A DNA stretch of 64,000 nucleotides from Gilvimarinus gilvus (GTDB lineage Bacteria; Pseudomonadota; Gammaproteobacteria; Pseudomonadales; Cellvibrionaceae): contig NZ_JAULRU010000823.1 in the NCBI RefSeq assembly GCF_030518155.1, forward strand, positions 186,001 through 250,000, in the 5' to 3' direction. The notes beneath the pieces were generated by a model that saw nothing but the letters and a program-made list of their open reading frames with translations, was not told the DNA's origin and searched no databases. Shown here one piece after another: positions 9,036-17,860 of the stretch (position 1 is the first letter of the stretch; every line of letters starts with the position of its first letter). The translations under genes and the position numbers were made by a program.

Positions 9036-9097
9036 CTATCCAACGCAAATCATTAACAGCCAGCGGCCGTTTTAGTACGACCAAGCGAGAATGCACC

Positions 9098-9934
9098 ATG
9101 CACAACAACTGCACACAACAGCCCAATACAATCGTATCGCTCAACGGCCGACCTTCGCGTCAGCCCGGCAAAGTATTACTGGTCGGTGCAGGCCCGGGTG
9201 ATGCTGAGTTACTCACTATTAAAGCGCTGAAAGCAATCGAAAATGCCGACGTCATCTTTTTTGACCAACTGGTCAGTGAAGAGATCCGCGCGTTATTCCC
9301 CAAAAATACACCCGCGATATACGTAGGCAAAGTTAAAAATCATCACAGTGTTGCTCAGGCTGACCTCAATCAAATGCTGGTTGAACATGCCAAACGCGGC
9401 CTGAATGTATGCCGCATCAAAGGCGGTGACCCTTTTGTATTTGGTCGTGGCGGCGAAGAGTTATTAACGTTGCGCCAAGCAGGCTGTGATGCGCAAGTCA
9501 TTCCCGGCATAACGGCCGCCTCTGGCTGTACTACCGCAGCGGATATTCCACTCACCCACCGGGGCGTTTCACAAGGCTGCACTCTTATCACCGGCCATGG
9601 CGAGAAAGATTTGAACCTCAACTGGAGCGCGTTGGCACAGCTCAATCACACCCTGGTTTTTTACATGGGGATCAGTAAGTCAGAGTTCATTCAAAATCAA
9701 CTGTTGAACGCTGGCATGAAGGGCAGCACACCGGCGGCTTTTATTGAAAACGGCTGTAGGAAAAACCAACGCATCGTAACGACAACTGTTGCCGAGCTAT
9801 TCAATACGGCACAACAACATGCAGTGCAGTCACCCGCACTCATTGTCGTAGGTGAGGTAGTGTCAATGGCAAGCCAACTGCAACAAGTTGTCAATCAACA
9901 TCCAACAGGCCAGCTAGAAAGCCTGAGCGCATAA
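9098..9934 (+). CDS. cobA: uroporphyrinogen-III C-methyltransferase (siroheme synthesis)
   Basis: A 278-residue SUMT that methylates uroporphyrinogen III twice with SAM to give precorrin-2, on the way to siroheme. Family motifs are VGAGPGDAELLT near residues 29-40, RIKGGDPFVFGRGGEE in the middle, and PGITAASG with DIPLTHRG. It is a stand-alone methyltransferase, without the CysG dehydrogenase/ferrochelatase domain. The next gene, nirB, 22 bases downstream, is a siroheme enzyme, so the pairing supplies its cofactor. Transcription is probably from the sigma-54 promoter at 9020. Confidence 0.95.
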   Translation: MHNNCTQQPNTIVSLNGRPSRQPGKVLLVGAGPGDAELLTIKALKAIENADVIFFDQLVSEEIRALFPKNTPAIYVGKVKNHHSVAQADLNQMLVEHAKRGLNVCRIKGGDPFVFGRGGEELLTLRQAGCDAQVIPGITAASGCTTAADIPLTHRGVSQGCTLITGHGEKDLNLNWSALAQLNHTLVFYMGISKSEFIQNQLLNAGMKGSTPAAFIENGCRKNQRIVTTTVAELFNTAQQHAVQSPALIVVGEVVSMASQLQQVVNQHPTGQLESLSA

Positions 9935-9956
9935 CCGAATTAGTAGAGGAAGAAAC

Positions 9957-12500
9957 ATGACTACAGAACGCATCATCGTCGTCGGCAACGGCATGGTTGG
10001 TCACAAGTTTATCGATACTGTGATCAACAGTGACAACCCCGAAAATTATGAAATCGTGACCTTTTCTGAAGAACCTCGTTTAGCCTACGACCGGGTTAAA
10101 CTGTCGAGCTACTTTTCCGGCTCCAGTGTCGATGACTTAATGCTTACCTCAGAAGAGCATTATCAAAGCTCAGGCGTTGTCTATACGCTCAATGACAAAG
10201 TGCTGGAAATCGACGGTGACGCAAAAACCGTGACCACAGCCTCAGGCAAAGTTGAAGGCTATGACAAGCTCGTTCTTGCCACGGGCTCCTTTCCTTTTGT
10301 TCCTCCGATCCCTGGTAAAGATCAACCGCACTGTCTGGTTTATCGCACCATTGAAGATCTGGAAGACATCACCGCGTCGGCGCAAGAGAGCAAAGTAGGC
10401 GTTGTCGTCGGCGGCGGTCTATTGGGCCTCGAAGCGGCTAATGCACTCAAAAATTTGGGTCTGGAAACACATGTGGTTGAGTTTGCACCGCGCCTTATGG
10501 CCGTACAGCTGGACGAGGGCGGCGGCAATTTGCTGCGTAGAAAAGTTGAATCTCTCGATGTGAATGTACACACCGAGAAGAACACCAAGAATATCGGCGC
10601 CGGTAAAAAACGTCGCTACGTTATGGAATTCACTGATGGCAGTGAACTGGAAACCGACATGATTGTGTTTTCAGCTGGCATTCGTCCACAAGACGAGCTG
10701 GCACGCAATAATGGAATCGACATTGGCGAGCGCGGCGGTATTGTCGTCGACAATTACTGCCGCACCTCAGTCGAAGACATTTACGCCATCGGTGAATGCG
10801 CATTATGGGATGGTAAGATCTTTGGTCTGGTAGCCCCTGGCTACCAGATGGCTAAAGTTGCTTACGCTCATATCAATGGCGACAGCGACCAGTTTACCGG
10901 TGCCGATATGAGTACCAAGCTGAAGTTGCTGGGAGTAGACGTGGCCAGTATCGGCGATGCCCACGCACGCACTCCAGGCGCGCAGACTTACACCTACGAA
11001 GACGGTGTAAACGAGGTCTATAAGCGCATCATTGTAAGCGAAGACGGCAAGAAACTTCTGGGCGCCGTTCTCGTTGGTGACGCCGAAAGCTACGGCACAC
11101 TGCAACAGATGTGCGTAAACGATATGGCTTTGCCTGAGTCACCAGAGCAGTTGATTCTACCTGCTTCTGACGGCAGTGCCGGCGCCTCGATGGGCGTTGA
11201 CGCATTGCCAGACGCGGCGCAGCTGTGTAGTTGTTTAGATGTCACTAAAGGCGACATTGTCGATGCTGTACAGAGCGGCTGTTGCTCCATGGGAGACATC
11301 AAAGACAAAACCGGCGCTTCGACAGGTTGCGGTGGCTGCGCGGCGTTAGTTAAAAGTGTCATGGACAAAGAGCTGGAAAATTTGGGAGTTGAAGTAAACA
11401 ACCATATTTGTGAGCACTTTGAATACTCGCGCGCGGAACTTGCCGATATTGTGCGGGTTAAGAAAATTGAATCTTTCGATGCGCTGCTCGATAGCCACGG
11501 CAAGGGCTTAGGCTGTGATATTTGTAAACCCGCCGTGGGCTCAATACTCGCCTCGTTCTGGAATGATTATGTTCTGGAAGATAAGCATATAGGCCTGCAG
11601 GACACCAATGATATTTACCTGGGCAACATGCAAAAAGATGGTACCTATTCCATTGTGCCGCGTGTGGCCGGCGGGGAAATCACCCCGGACAAGTTAATCG
11701 TGTTAGGACAGGTAGCGAAAGAGTTTAACCTTTACACCAAAGTCACCGGTGGCCAACGTATTGATTTATTTGGCGCTCAGTTACACGAACTGCCACTCAT
11801 CTGGAAACAATTGGTTGATGCAGGCTTCGAGACAGGGCATGCGTATGGTAAATCTTTACGTACGGTCAAATCTTGTGTAGGCAGCACCTGGTGTCGCTAC
11901 GGAGTGCAAGACAGTGTCGGCATGGCCATCGCGCTTGAGAATCGCTATAAAGGTGTGCGCTCGCCACATAAAATTAAGTTTGGTGTATCCGGCTGTACCC
12001 GAGAATGTGCCGAAGCACAATCAAAAGACTTCGGTGTTATCGCCACCGAAAACGGTTGGAACTTATATGTCTGCGGTAACGGTGGGATGCGCCCCCGTCA
12101 CGCCGATTTATTTGCCACTGACCTCGATGACGAGACACTGGTGAAGTATATCGACCGAGCGATGATGTTCTATATCCGCACAGCGGACCGCTTACAACGA
12201 ACCTCGGTATGGCTGGAAAACTTAGAAGGCGGCCTGGACTATCTGCGCGACGTCGTGATTAACGACAAACTCAATATCGCCCAAGAGCTGGAAGACGACA
12301 TGACCAGCAATATCGGCAAATACCAGTGCGAGTGGAAAACCACTATCGAAAACCCTGAAAAACTCAAGCGCTTCCGTCACTTTGTTAACAGCGAAGAACA
12401 AGACACTAACTTAGCCTATGTTGTGGAGCGCGATCAGCGCCGCCCAGCCACCGAAGCTGAACGTGAAAATCATATACCTGCTGTTGAAGTTACCGCTTAA
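9957..12500 (+). CDS. nirB: NAD(P)H-dependent nitrite reductase, large subunit
   Basis: An 847-residue assimilatory-type NirB reducing nitrite to ammonium in the cytoplasm. In order: an FAD domain (GNGMVGHKF at the start), an NAD(P)H domain (VGVVVGGGLLGLEAA), a BFD-type [2Fe-2S] region with Cys424, Cys426, Cys458 and Cys461, and the sulfite/nitrite reductase domain whose siroheme-[4Fe-4S] ligands are Cys640, Cys646 (CVGSTWC), Cys680 and Cys684 (CTREC). Length is normal. A GAGGAAG ribosome site precedes the ATG. It sits between cobA and nirD in one operon. Confidence 0.97.
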   Translation: MTTERIIVVGNGMVGHKFIDTVINSDNPENYEIVTFSEEPRLAYDRVKLSSYFSGSSVDDLMLTSEEHYQSSGVVYTLNDKVLEIDGDAKTVTTASGKVEGYDKLVLATGSFPFVPPIPGKDQPHCLVYRTIEDLEDITASAQESKVGVVVGGGLLGLEAANALKNLGLETHVVEFAPRLMAVQLDEGGGNLLRRKVESLDVNVHTEKNTKNIGAGKKRRYVMEFTDGSELETDMIVFSAGIRPQDELARNNGIDIGERGGIVVDNYCRTSVEDIYAIGECALWDGKIFGLVAPGYQMAKVAYAHINGDSDQFTGADMSTKLKLLGVDVASIGDAHARTPGAQTYTYEDGVNEVYKRIIVSEDGKKLLGAVLVGDAESYGTLQQMCVNDMALPESPEQLILPASDGSAGASMGVDALPDAAQLCSCLDVTKGDIVDAVQSGCCSMGDIKDKTGASTGCGGCAALVKSVMDKELENLGVEVNNHICEHFEYSRAELADIVRVKKIESFDALLDSHGKGLGCDICKPAVGSILASFWNDYVLEDKHIGLQDTNDIYLGNMQKDGTYSIVPRVAGGEITPDKLIVLGQVAKEFNLYTKVTGGQRIDLFGAQLHELPLIWKQLVDAGFETGHAYGKSLRTVKSCVGSTWCRYGVQDSVGMAIALENRYKGVRSPHKIKFGVSGCTRECAEAQSKDFGVIATENGWNLYVCGNGGMRPRHADLFATDLDDETLVKYIDRAMMFYIRTADRLQRTSVWLENLEGGLDYLRDVVINDKLNIAQELEDDMTSNIGKYQCEWKTTIENPEKLKRFRHFVNSEEQDTNLAYVVERDQRRPATEAERENHIPAVEVTA

Positions 12501-12514
12501 AGGAGAGTACGAAA

Positions 12515-12874
12515 ATGACTACAAATTCAGCAAGCGTTAGCGAGGCAAGCCAATGGGTAGAAGTCTGTCGTCTGACAGACTTAACCCCGGACACGGGCGT
12601 GTGCGCCCTGATAGAGAACAAGCAAATTGCACTATTTTATTCGGGTAAATTAAATGAGCTGTTTGCCATCGATAACTTCGACCCAATTGGCAAAGCCAAT
12701 GTATTGTCCCGCGGCATTATTGGTTCACAGGGTGATCGCATCTGTGTCGCATCGCCTCTGTACAAGCAGCATTTTGACCTGAAAACCGGTGAGTGTCTGG
12801 AAGAGCCTGAGCACAGTGTTGCCGCTTATGCCGTTAAGGTTGAAGACGAGTGGGTCAGTATCGCCATCAATTAA
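12515..12874 (+). CDS. nirD: nitrite reductase, small subunit
   Basis: A 119-residue Rieske-fold partner of NirB. The family keeps the fold but usually lacks the Rieske cluster; here the expected Cys-X-His and Cys-X2-His pairs are absent (DRICVASPLYKQHFDL in that place), in line with a cluster-free subunit. It starts 14 bases after nirB behind AAAGGAGAG, so it is translated from the same message. No nitrate transporter or nitrate reductase follows. Confidence 0.95.
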   Translation: MTTNSASVSEASQWVEVCRLTDLTPDTGVCALIENKQIALFYSGKLNELFAIDNFDPIGKANVLSRGIIGSQGDRICVASPLYKQHFDLKTGECLEEPEHSVAAYAVKVEDEWVSIAIN

Positions 12875-13197
12875 TTCTGTTGCTCCTAGATTCCGGTACT
12901 TACTAATGGCAGTAATGCAGACAAAGGATTGTCTGGTACCGGTTTTGAAACGGCGAGTGTAATCCTTCACTCGCGGCCAGTTGGCTGATCAAGGAACGTC
13001 GGCTTATTGGTTGATCGCTGTTTCTTCCCCCGATAGCTTCATGGTATCGGACTTCGGGATAGCCTTTTGGCTATCCCTTTTTTTATGCTGGTAGAAAATT
13101 GCGCCATAGTGCCACAAATCTGCCGTTTAGGTGGATTCCACCTCTGTGTGTATCCTATCATTAGCCCATAACGACCCTAAAATTCAAGGAGATTACT
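12875..13197 (+). other. 323-bp region after nirD with serial hairpins
   Basis: No open frame is convincing. Three hairpins follow each other: GCGAGTG/CACTCGC at 12953-12974, CCGATA/TATCGG at 13030-13050, and the strong terminator at 13056-13084. The span 12875-13084 may be the 3' end of the nir message or a processed small RNA. From 13085 to 13197 lies the promoter region of the CsgG-like gene, with a ribosome site (CAAGGAGA) just before its ATG. Confidence 0.45.
13056..13084 (+). terminator. rho-independent terminator of cobA-nirBD
   Basis: GGGATAGCC and GGCTATCCC form a perfect 9-bp stem with a TTTT loop, directly followed by seven T (13078-13084). This is the best terminator in the window. 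It lies 181 bases after the nirD stop. Confidence 0.92.
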
Positions 13198-14073
13198 ATG
13201 CGTCTAAAACATTGGGGGATTTGGCTCGCCACCATTTTCTGTATTACCGCTACACCGCTTAGCTGGGCAGGACCGCGGATTGCGGTAGTTGACTTCGAAA
13301 ACAAGAGTCAACACGGTGGCTGGCGCGTGGGCCGTGGTGCGGCTGATATGCTGACAACAGAACTTGTCAAAGGCACCGATTACGACATTTTCGAGCGCGA
13401 TCGCCTCACCAGCATTATGGAAGAGCAGAACCTCGGCTCTTCGGGTCGGGTCGATCCCGCTACAGCCGCCAAGATTGGTAAGATTATCGGTGTGCAATAT
13501 ATTGTAACCGGCTCAGTAACCGAGTATGGCCAAAGCCAAGCAGGCGGGGGCGGAGGCGGCGTGCATGTCGGCAAGAAGGGCTATCACGCAACTGTCGATG
13601 TACGTGTTGTGGATGTTAACAGCTCTCGTATTTTATTTGCCGATACAGGCAGTGGCCATAAGTCATCTATGAATGTGCGAGTATTTGGTTTTGGCGGTGG
13701 CGAAAGCTGGAATGAAAAAAGTGCGACAGAAGCGATGCGTGGTGCTATCGGCGAGCTCGTGACCAAATTAGACAATGCTGATTTCGCGACGAAAGCCGCA
13801 GCGGCCAAGCCGGCCGGCCCAGTGCTACTGGCGGATGTTGCCGGCAACGATATTATTCTAAACGCCGGCAGCGGCGCCGGATTAAAGTCGGGCCAAACCC
13901 TTGACGTGAAACGCAAGGGCCGTGAAATTAAAGATCCGGCAACCGGTGCGGTACTTAAAGTCACCTATAAAACTGTCGGCACTATTAAGCTTACCAATGT
14001 GGAAGCGAGTTACGCCGAGGCAACGGTAGCCTCAGGCAGCGACTTTAAGGTGGGCGATATAGCCGAGCCGTAA
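13198..14073 (+). CDS. secreted CsgG-family protein with FlgT-like C-terminus
   Basis: A 291-residue protein with a Sec signal peptide (cleavage likely after SWA at 22-24). Residues about 27-195 match the CsgG/HfaB fold: RIAVVDFENKS, then TTELVKGTDYDIFERDRL and VQYIVTGSVTEYG. There is no lipobox cysteine, so unlike CsgG it is not a lipoprotein. The last 80 residues (NDIILNAGSGAGLKSGQ through KVGDIAEP) look like the C-terminal domain of the flagellar protein FlgT. A glycine-rich loop lies at about 116-126. It stands alone between two terminators. The role is unknown; periplasmic or outer-membrane assembly is plausible, curli secretion is not supported. Confidence 0.78.
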   Translation: MRLKHWGIWLATIFCITATPLSWAGPRIAVVDFENKSQHGGWRVGRGAADMLTTELVKGTDYDIFERDRLTSIMEEQNLGSSGRVDPATAAKIGKIIGVQYIVTGSVTEYGQSQAGGGGGGVHVGKKGYHATVDVRVVDVNSSRILFADTGSGHKSSMNVRVFGFGGGESWNEKSATEAMRGAIGELVTKLDNADFATKAAAAKPAGPVLLADVAGNDIILNAGSGAGLKSGQTLDVKRKGREIKDPATGAVLKVTYKTVGTIKLTNVEASYAEATVASGSDFKVGDIAEP

Positions 14074-14096
14074 TAATCAGTAAGAACAAAAAACTA

Positions 14097-14118
14097 GGGG
14101 CCATATGGCCCCTTTTTT
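14097..14118 (+). terminator. rho-independent terminator of the CsgG-like gene
   Basis: GGGGCCATATGGCCCC is a perfect palindrome (6-bp GC stem, ATAT loop) followed by six T. It lies 23 bases after the stop codon. Confidence 0.9.
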
Positions 14119-14162
14119 GTGTCTGTACAATGCTACAATTGTCGTTTTGCGAGCAAGACATT

Positions 14163-14822
14163 ATGTTGAAAGGCGTTATATTCGATCACGACGGCACTCT
14201 GGTAGATTCCGAACGCAAGCACTACGGTTTATGGGTAGATATACTGGCGGAATTTGGTATTGATTTTCCCGAAGAAGTTTACAAAACCCATTTAGCCGGT
14301 GTCCCTACGCAATTTAACGCCCGTTACTTAGTTGACACGTATAATCTGCCATTAAGCGCCGACGAACTTTTTGCCAAACGCGAGATCGCTACCAATGCCA
14401 CATTGGGTAAAGAGGCGTGCCCGCTAATTCCAGGCGCAAAGCAACTGGTGCAATGGGTGCATGGTCGGCAGCTAGCAATGGCTATCGCTACCGGTGCAGC
14501 CACGCGCGAGGTTGAACCGACACTCAGCCAACACGGTTTTGCGCAATACTTTCCTATCGTTGCCAGTCGTGACCATGTTGACAACGCCAAGCCGGCACCG
14601 GATGTCTATCAATACGCTCTGGACAAGCTCGGCCTCCAAGCCAAACAATGCATTGCCATTGAAGACAGTCCTACCGGCTTAAAATCAGCTATTGCTTGTG
14701 GCATCGATTGTATTGTCGTGCAAAACGATTACTCGAGGGGGCACGACTTTTCAGGTGCACTTGCTGTCTTTGACCGTATGGATGAGGCCCAAAATCACCT
14801 CGCCAAGATGCTTGACGTTTAA
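14163..14822 (+). CDS. HAD superfamily phosphatase, beta-phosphoglucomutase-like
   Basis: A 219-residue HAD subfamily IA hydrolase. Motif I FDHDGTLVDSE holds the nucleophile and acid-base aspartates, motif II is AIATGAATRE, motif III has the Lys in DNAKPAPDVY, and motif IV is IEDSPTGLKSA. A helical cap lies between motifs I and II. Substrate specificity cannot be inferred; sugar phosphates or phosphoglycolate are usual. The ATG at 14163 was chosen over an in-frame start at 14130 because the family begins at LKGVIFDHDGT. Confidence 0.88.
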   Translation: MLKGVIFDHDGTLVDSERKHYGLWVDILAEFGIDFPEEVYKTHLAGVPTQFNARYLVDTYNLPLSADELFAKREIATNATLGKEACPLIPGAKQLVQWVHGRQLAMAIATGAATREVEPTLSQHGFAQYFPIVASRDHVDNAKPAPDVYQYALDKLGLQAKQCIAIEDSPTGLKSAIACGIDCIVVQNDYSRGHDFSGALAVFDRMDEAQNHLAKMLDV

Positions 14823-14885
14823 CCTGTACCTGAGAGGTTTTATTCTCTGGGCACTCTCGTTGAAAACCTCAAGATTAACGCTTGA

Positions 14886-15698
14886 TCAGCTCTGGCAACG
14901 CGTGCAATAGACCGTCGCGCGCTGCCCCAACTTTATTTCCTTTAAAGGCTTGTGGCATGTAACACAAGGCTCCCCGCCGCGCCCATAAACCGTGAGCTGT
15001 TGCTTGAAATATCCGGGCTTGCCGTCCCCGCCGACAAAATCTTTGAGCGTAGTGCCGCCTTGCTCAATGGAACGGGCCAATACAAATTTAATTCGCCCGA
15101 CCAATTCTTCACACTGTTTACGGGTTAAGCTTGCCGCCTTGCGGATTGGCTTAATGCCCGCCATAAACAAGGCTTCATTAGCGTAAATATTACCGACACC
15201 GACCACCATATGACTGTCCATAACAAACGTTTTTACCGGGATGCTGCGTTTACGGCTGAGCTTAAATAGCAACTCTCCGCTAAACGCCTCGGTCAATGGC
15301 TCGGGCCCTAAATTGGCCAGTAATTTATGCTTTAAAACCTCGCCACTTTGCCAAAGTATTGAGCCAAAACGCCTGGGGTCGTGATAGCGCAGTATGTTGC
15401 CGGCGAAGACGAAATCTACATGATCGTGCAGCTGTGGTTCGGTGCCCACAGGAACAATGCGCAAGCTGCCCGACATACCCAAATGAATCAGCACCGTACC
15501 ACTGCTGAATTTCAACAATAAATATTTGCCGCGGCGATCAACCGCCCTTACAGCCTTGCCGGCCAACAGCTCAGGCAAATTAGCCGGTACCAGCCAGCGC
15601 AACTGTGGCTGTCGCACAGTGACACTGCGCACTCGCTTACCGGTGATATGTGGCTCGATACCGCGGCGTGTCGTTTCAACTTCGGGCAGTTCAGGCAT
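14886..15698 (-). CDS. mutM: formamidopyrimidine-DNA glycosylase
   Basis: A 270-residue Fpg/MutM that removes 8-oxoguanine and formamidopyrimidines and cuts the abasic site. After Met removal the chain begins PELPEVET, with catalytic Pro1 and Glu2; Lys57 lies in DRRGKYL, and the C-terminal zinc finger is CVTC...CTRC. The true start is the ATG at 15698; the frame stays open to 15791, but an extended N-terminus would abolish the catalytic N-terminal proline. It converges with the HAD gene across 63 bases that contain a weak GAGGTTTT/AAAACCTC inverted repeat (14834-14870). Confidence 0.97.
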   Translation of the reverse strand: MPELPEVETTRRGIEPHITGKRVRSVTVRQPQLRWLVPANLPELLAGKAVRAVDRRGKYLLLKFSSGTVLIHLGMSGSLRIVPVGTEPQLHDHVDFVFAGNILRYHDPRRFGSILWQSGEVLKHKLLANLGPEPLTEAFSGELLFKLSRKRSIPVKTFVMDSHMVVGVGNIYANEALFMAGIKPIRKAASLTRKQCEELVGRIKFVLARSIEQGGTTLKDFVGGDGKPGYFKQQLTVYGRGGEPCVTCHKPLKEIKLGQRATVYCTRCQS

Positions 15699-15889
15699 GA
15701 TGACCAACCAAAAGCTCGTATTTAGCCAAAGTTCTTCCCCCGAGTAAACGCATGCGTGGCATTCAACCTTCACACCGGCAATCCTAATCAAGCGAAAACT
15801 TCGCGTTTTCAGATAAACGCCTATAGCAAACTGGTATTCCCCGTGGCATTTCGTACAATACCCACCTCACTCTTTATGGGGCCCTCCCT

Positions 15890-17860
15890 ATGCTGCTTGG
15901 CATCGACACAGGTGGAACTTTTACCGATTTCGTGTTGGTCCGCGATGGTCAATTGTCTGTCCACAAAGTGCTATCGTCACCGGACAGCCCGGAACAGGCA
16001 ATTTTGCAGGGCATAGATGAACTCGGCCTGACTCCCCATCTCGCCCGGGGCGAAGTTTCGATTGTGCACGGTAGCACCGTAGCCACTAACGCCGCTCTTG
16101 AGCGCAAAGGTGTAAGCACCCTGTATGTCACCAATCGCGGTCTTGCCGATGTGCTAAGCATTGGACGCCAAACCCGCAAAGGTTTGTACGACCTTACACC
16201 GACACCAGTCGACGCACCCGTGGCTGCAGAACTCTGCCTGGAAGTAAGTGCTCGCTTATCTTCTAATGGCAGCCGTCTGGAAGCATTGAGTGACGACGAT
16301 ATTAACCACCTGCAGGCAGCTATTGCCGAGCATCGCCCCGCAGCCGTGGCAATCAACTTGCTGTATTCGTTTCTCGATGACAACGACGAAAAAGCGCTTG
16401 AGAAAGCCTGCCCGGATTGGGTATTTGTAAGCCGCTCGTCGTTCGTGCTGCCAGAATATGGCGAATATGAACGCGGCATTGCCACTTGGCTCAACGCCTA
16501 TCTCGGCCCCCTTGTGCAAGGATATTTGCAGCGCCTGGCCCTCGCCATTGCGCCCTGCCCGCTCGGGATCATGCAAAGCTCCGGCGGCACTATCGATGCT
16601 CATCAGGCGGGAAACCGAGCCGTCAACCTACTGCTTTCAGGCCCCGCCGGGGGCCTGGCCGCCGCGCAGTTTATCGCGCAGCAGCGCAACCTTGGCCGTA
16701 GCCCTGAGCCAATGTTGACTTTTGATATGGGCGGTACATCGACAGATGTAGCGATGATTATCGATCGACTGCTATTGACCAATCAAGGGCGTCTGGGCCC
16801 TTACCCAATTGCGGTACCGATGGTGGACATGCATACGATTGGCGCCGGTGGCGGCAGCATTGCCAGTGTCGATGCCGGAGGTTTAATGCAAGTTGGGCCA
16901 GAATCAGCCGGCGCCAGCCCGGGCCCGGCCTGTTACGGCAAAGGCGGCACTAAGGTCACAGTGACAGACGCCAACGCGTACTTGGGCCGCCTGCGCCCGG
17001 AATATTTTCTCGGCGGTGCCATGACTCTGGATCATCAGGCCGCAGAGCGGGCTATTGTTGCGCTGGCAGCGGAGCTCAAAGTGACACCCCTGGCGGCTGC
17101 ACTCGGCGTCATCCGCCTTGCCAATGAGCACATGGTCGCCGCGCTGCGGGTTATTTCCGTGCAACGTGGCCACAATCCAGCCAATTTTCGGTTGTGCTGC
17201 TTTGGCGGCGCGGGCGGACTGCACGTGTGCGCTTTAGCGCAAGAGCTGGGTATGCGCAGCGCAATTGTCCCGGTACACGGCGGTGTTTTATCTGCACTGG
17301 GCATGTTGGTTGCCCCGCGCGAACGGCAGTTATCGCGTTCCTGGCAAAAACCAAGCTCAGACAGCAAGCCTGACGAGCTCGGGCAAGCCTTTGCCCAATT
17401 AGCGCAGCAAGGCCGTCAACAACTGGAGCAGGAGGGTGTTAACCCGAGCGCCATTGAACAGCGATACAGCCTGGACCTGCGCTACCTGGGTCAGAGCTTC
17501 TCAATTAACATCCCCTACCGCGAGTCGTCCGATATTGACGAGGCCTTCCACCGTGCCCACGAACAGCGATATGGACACCGCTTGCCCATCGCCGTGGAAT
17601 TGGTGAACCTGCGGGTACAGGTAACCGCACAAACCCAGCCTCTCTCTCTGCCAAAACTGAAAAATACCGCTGCAATCGCAATTCAAACTGTGTCACTACC
17701 AGAGCTTGGCGACACCGCAATCTATCGCCGCGAGCAACTGTGCGCCGGGCAGACGATAAATGGACCTGCGCTTATCGTTGAGCAAGTCTCAACGACTTTG
17801 GTGGCTCCAGGCTGGACGTTAACCGTAGATGACGTTGGCAACCTATTGTTGGAGCGTTAA
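15890..17860 (+). CDS. hydantoinase A / oxoprolinase-type ATPase subunit (orphan)
   Basis: A 656-residue HyuA. The N-terminal Hydant_A_N start GIDTGGTFTDFVLV and the central TFDMGGTSTDVAMI are the two phosphate-binding signatures of this ATP-dependent amidohydrolase group (hydantoin, 5-oxoproline or acetone carboxylase-type chemistry). The usual partner HyuB is not adjacent on either side. The gene overlaps the convergent hydrolase by four bases at its 3' end. A stand-alone HyuA may act with a distant HyuB or on its own; substrate unknown. Confidence 0.88.
   Translation: MLLGIDTGGTFTDFVLVRDGQLSVHKVLSSPDSPEQAILQGIDELGLTPHLARGEVSIVHGSTVATNAALERKGVSTLYVTNRGLADVLSIGRQTRKGLYDLTPTPVDAPVAAELCLEVSARLSSNGSRLEALSDDDINHLQAAIAEHRPAAVAINLLYSFLDDNDEKALEKACPDWVFVSRSSFVLPEYGEYERGIATWLNAYLGPLVQGYLQRLALAIAPCPLGIMQSSGGTIDAHQAGNRAVNLLLSGPAGGLAAAQFIAQQRNLGRSPEPMLTFDMGGTSTDVAMIIDRLLLTNQGRLGPYPIAVPMVDMHTIGAGGGSIASVDAGGLMQVGPESAGASPGPACYGKGGTKVTVTDANAYLGRLRPEYFLGGAMTLDHQAAERAIVALAAELKVTPLAAALGVIRLANEHMVAALRVISVQRGHNPANFRLCCFGGAGGLHVCALAQELGMRSAIVPVHGGVLSALGMLVAPRERQLSRSWQKPSSDSKPDELGQAFAQLAQQGRQQLEQEGVNPSAIEQRYSLDLRYLGQSFSINIPYRESSDIDEAFHRAHEQRYGHRLPIAVELVNLRVQVTAQTQPLSLPKLKNTAAIAIQTVSLPELGDTAIYRREQLCAGQTINGPALIVEQVSTTLVAPGWTLTVDDVGNLLLER

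Larger units (their letters stand above)
8524..9097. other. 574-bp divergent control region between moaA and cobA-nirBD
   Basis: No gene is supported. The region is A+T-richer than its flanks and carries the moaA leader, a hairpin near moaA, a cluster of GCACC/GGTGC half-sites and a sigma-54 promoter facing cobA (listed separately). The sequence between about 8600 and 8780 shows nothing I can assign. This is an unusually long gap for the window and fits enhancer-dependent regulation. Confidence 0.7.
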
